NCBI GenBank assembly: GCA_037043235.1
Contig: JAWRVZ010000004.1
Coordinates: 2,756,001 to 2,820,000 of the forward strand
Direction of reading: 5' to 3'
Source: Rhodeus uyekii
Lineage: Eukaryota; Chordata; Actinopteri; Cypriniformes; Acheilognathidae
DNA length: 64,000 nt
Below, one piece after another: positions 60,591 through 64,000 of the stretch. The notes beneath the pieces were generated by a model that was given only the letters and a program-made list of their open reading frames with translations, was not told where the DNA came from and ran no database searches. Position numbers and translations under genes: made by a program. Each line of letters opens with the position of its first letter. The stretch's first letter is position 1.

Positions 60591-63500
60591 ATGGCAGAGG
60601 GAAAACAAGGTGCCAACATTGGGGGTAACATTGGCGCGGGAGCTGGCATCCTGGCCAAGCGCTTTCAGAAGTCAATGAACCGAGCACAAGAGAAGGTAGG
60701 TGGGGTTTTTAGTTCAGGACCTTGGCTCTCATCATGCTGGTGTGGCTTTGCATTTTGTTTGTAACTATCCAACATATTTGTTTCAGCATATTCAAATGTC
60801 TTAAATAGTACAAACGTACACATGGTATGAACGTATTGTGAGTTTTTTTTTTTTTTTTTCAAATGAACACAAGGACTACCACTTCCTGCCCTCAATCACT
60901 TCCTCTCTAAGCTCACCTCCTCTTCTAGATTTCACTTTTTTTGGAAACCGTACACTTAAAAAAAGAAAATAGTTCCCTTGAGCATTTCTGATCTTTCCTC
61001 ATTAAAAGGAACAATTGATATTTCAAGTCATATTTCATACCTAAGGTCATGCGTTATCAACTTGGTTGTTGTAGGTCCTGCAGAAGCTGGGCAAAACCAT
61101 GGAGACAAAAGATGAGCAGTTTGAGGAGTGCTCTTCCAACTTGAACAAACAACAGGTATGTCCGTGAGAGAGAGAAAAGTACACAGATTTTGTTACCTCA
61201 CACAATTGACAGTCTGTATTAATTGTGGTTACCGCTCAACATTAGGACAGTGTTGTTGTTTAAAGGAACTGGACTGGGTGAATTGTTGCTTTAAACACAC
61301 CGACAGAATGATTATTGAAAGTAGCACAGGAAACTCCACCTTTAGAAAATGTCAATAAGCGACTACAGCTCTCTCTCTCTAGTACTGTATAAAAGGTTGA
61401 CCTTTTCTGGCCTATTTTGATCCCATTTATTCCCTCAACCAACCAAGGAACTCACTCTAAAATGCTATGCTTGATTGGTAACGCTTTTCATTAATAAACT
61501 AACAAAGTTTATTATAGTAGATTAGTGTTTACCTTGTTTATCACTTAGGAACTTCATATCCTATTCTATGTCCTGAATGCTTTTGAGGCCCTGAGAATAA
61601 AATTGTTTGATAATTAGATAAATAGATGGTTTATACTCTGAGCAACTAAGTCAAGAGGCTACTTCTAGAAGAAATATGTACATTTATTTACATATTACAT
61701 ACATTCACATATTTAATATTTTTTAGATTTGGAAAGTTTTTGTTTTATGTAAATCCACTTACCACCTACAGTAGCGTCATGGACCCCATAGTAAAATCCA
61801 TGGAACTCATTTCCTTACCACCTACACATTTTCTATTTTTATTCAGAAATTTATTTCATTCCCATAAAATGTCTGTTAAACATTTCAAAATCCACTTGAC
61901 CTTAAAAGTAACCAAACAAGGTTTCATTCTTTGAAATGAGACTTAAAAAACCTTTTCTCTTTCCAGACAGATGGCGTCAGACTCTATAAGGATGTTAAAG
62001 CGTACTACAATTCCGTTAAAGGTATGGTCTCGCTCAACTGAAGTACAGCCATTTTTCTATTGTAATTAATTCATCTCTACTGAACTTTTTATCTCATGAT
62101 ACTTTTTAAATCGATTTATGATTTTAGATCCGCAATGAGTTGCTAATTGTGCTCAGGCTGCTGGGTGAGAGTGAAAGTGAGATGAGATGGTCTTGGTTGT
62201 GTTTCTCTGATTCAGCAGTTGGGGAAGTGAATGTCTGTTAATAATGGAACTGAAAATGCTTATTGTGTAAATGTCTACAAGAATAGGTGACCTTCCTAAC
62301 TGAATTGTGAGCCCAGATGTATGTTTGCAGAGCTTTACGACAATGTATAGGGGTTATTGAGTTTGAGGAAGTTGAAGACGTCTCGTTGTCCAAACCAAAT
62401 GCACACTTTTGATAGAAACCAAAGTGACCGCATGTGTTTTTAGCCGCCTTTCACAGGTGTTCTAAATAGATGAATTAGAATCTGTGCTAAATCTCTGAAT
62501 GAGGCTGAATATAAAACATTACATTTACATGTATGCATTTGGCAGACGCCTTTATCCAAAGCGACTTGCATTACATTCAAGGAACACATTGAAACATCTC
62601 TTGCTTTCCCTGGGATCGAACCCATGACCTTGGCGTTGCAAACACCAAAATATCTCTAAAACAGATCATTAATATACCACGGAATATGCTGGTAAATACA
62701 TTGAGTATAATTATTAATCACATTTCCATCCAGCACTGTATGTCTTGCAGGGCTTGATGACTATGATAAGAAATTCAAGAATGCTCATTGGTTGATTTCA
62801 TAATTTCTTGTTAAATACAGTCACTCCTTTGTTACTTGCAGCGACTTGTTGGGGAGAGATCTAGCCAAATTGTGTAACAGTTTTAAAAGAAGTCTTCACG
62901 TGATGTTTTGTATGCTCTGTTTCTCAGTGATGCATGAATCATCCAAGCGCCTGTCTCAGACTCTTAAAGACATCTATGAACCAGACTGGCATGGTGTCGA
63001 AGATCTGACTGTCATTATTGAGGTAGACCAGGCATTTTTTAAATGTCTTTTAATAGTTGAAATCTCTACCTTCCCAGCCGTCATTATCTCTCTGGCTTCA
63101 TATTACAGAGTGAGGATCTCCTGTGGAATGACTACGAGGAGAAGCTGAGTGATCAAGTCGTCCGAACGATGGAGAATTACACTGGACAGTTTCAAGATGT
63201 TAAAGTTTGTATAACTGCTAAATTACAAACCTGAATGTGTTTGCTATCTATAGCCTAGCTCTGCTTAGTGTGTGTTTTTTTTTAAAAAGGTTGCCAGGCT
63301 TGAAGTTAAAGGACTGTTTTTAGCCTTGAAAATGTGTCTGATAGACTGTCTGACTTTTTGATATTGTTTAACAAAACAAAGATTGCTTGGGAGAGCTATA
63401 ACTTTGTTACAGCTTTAGTAGATTTGTGATGGTATTGTATGCTTATTCCATGGGACCTTGATACACACCATAGCATTGAATGCTTATCAAATTCTCATAG

Positions 63501-63861
63501 TAATTCAAAATCATTCTTAATTTTACTGTAGCTTTATCTGTCTCATACTTTGATCTTGCAGGAAAGAGTAGCTAAACGAGGAAGAAAGCTTGTTGATTAT
63601 GATTCAGCTCGTCATCATCTGGAAGCGCTACAAAACTCCAAGAAGAGAGATGAGGCCAAAATAAGCAAGGTCAGCTAACCTAATTTAAATATCCCATTTT
63701 AAAAATGGTTCATAATGCTAGTTTTATAATTATAGTTTAGCTAATTGTATGACCATTGGTGCTGATTCCTTTCAGGCCGATGAGGAGTTCAACAAAGCCC
63801 AGGAGGTGTTTGAAGACATTAACAAGGAGCTTAGAGAGGAGCTGCCAGTCCTCTATCAAAG
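60591..63861 (+). CDS. bin2: BIN2, amphiphysin-family N-BAR protein, partial (first 208 aa)
   Basis: BIN2 senses and bends membranes through its N-BAR domain and acts in leukocyte podosomes, migration and phagocytosis; this is family knowledge. Exons in the window: 60591-60695, 61075-61155, 61967-62021, 62928-63022, 63109-63204, 63562-63669, 63776-63861, all GT-AG and in frame. The start MAEGKQGANIGGNIGAGAG gives the N-terminal amphipathic part, followed by RAQEKVLQKLGK, VMHESSKRLSQTL, LLWNDYEEKL and AKRGRKLVDYDSARHHLEAL, all hallmark BIN1/BIN2 words. The step from DEAKISK straight to ADEEFNKAQEVFED lacks the BIN1 basic exon, and MENYTGQFQDVKERV is closer to BIN2 than BIN1. The gene continues past 64000, so the C-terminal disordered half is not seen. 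The opening Gly-rich segment is longer than in human BIN2. Confidence 0.9.
60880..60904. promoter_or_regulatory. two ETS-type AGGAAGTG sites in BIN2 intron 1
   Basis: CACTTCCT occurs at 60880-60887 and again at 60897-60904, 17 bp apart. AGGAAGTG on the other strand is the core bound by ETS factors such as PU.1, a myeloid regulator. The placement in the first intron of a leukocyte gene is suggestive, but short motifs like this arise by chance. Confidence 0.3.
62517..62645 (-). mobile_element. tRNA-derived SINE in a BIN2 intron, reverse orientation
   Basis: On the - strand it reads GGTTCGATCCCAGGGAAAGC, then ATGTGTTCCTTGAATG and AAGTCGCTTTGGATAAAGGC, ending in a tail of the window's SINE family. 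The tRNA A box side is lost beyond about 62645. It sits between the exons ending at 62021 and starting at 62928. Confidence 0.87.
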
Positions 63862-64000
63862 GTTGGCATGTTTGGTTAGATTTAAACAAACCCAGGTGCG
63901 ATTGGTCTGTTAGTGTGGTTTATTTGAATAAGTGTGTGTGTTAGCAAAACCCTGATGCGATGGGTTTTTGTCCACTTTCAAACAAGCTCTAGTTCGGTTT

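Overview
The window is animal nuclear DNA, and almost certainly from a teleost fish of the carp and minnow group. Its coding parts are short exons with GT-AG introns that join into close homologues of vertebrate proteins. The space between them is AT-rich and full of fish-type repeats: tRNA-derived SINEs with the tail common in cyprinids, Tc1/mariner relics, small hAT elements with 8-bp target duplications, and TA, TG, CA and ACTC microsatellites. I see no bacterial, plasmid, viral or CRISPR content. The species call is an inference from repeat style, not a measurement.

Layout. From 1 to about 14.9 kb there is no gene I can support, only repeats and unannotated DNA. From about 15.0 to 28.5 kb lies a complete UBE3A (E6AP HECT ubiquitin ligase) on the + strand, with two leading exons and nine further coding exons; it is in frame throughout (857 residues). 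From 30.08 to 35.91 kb lies a complete CNGA3-like cyclic-nucleotide-gated channel alpha subunit on the - strand (eight coding exons, 762 residues), with a possible noncoding first exon near 37.4 kb. UBE3A and CNGA3 therefore converge tail to tail. From 37.5 to 46.7 kb is a spacer with simple repeats, a small terminal-repeat element and a solitary LTR. From 46.77 to 51.79 kb is a complete two-exon STK35-like kinase on the + strand (395 residues), followed by what may be a long 3' UTR to a polyadenylation signal near 55.84 kb. From 60.59 kb to the window edge are the first seven coding exons of BIN2 on the + strand (208 residues of N-BAR domain); the gene runs off the end.

The four genes do not form one pathway: protein turnover (UBE3A), cone phototransduction (CNGA3), a nuclear kinase (STK35) and membrane curvature in blood-cell lineages (BIN2). 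Their grouping is chromosomal history. The UBE3A-CNGA3 pair is the most informative part, because these genes lie on different chromosomes in human and neighbourhood of the two is thought to be the ancestral state before UBE3A joined an imprinted domain.

I found no convincing new molecular system. The points most worth a second look are the UBE3A-CNGA3 neighbourhood, a charged lysine/glutamate/aspartate repeat exon in CNGA3, a UBE3A start codon split by an intron, two hAT insertions with perfect 8-bp duplications (one nested in another repeat), two Tc1 copies sharing one frameshift, and a 64-bp perfect palindrome in a CNGA3 intron.
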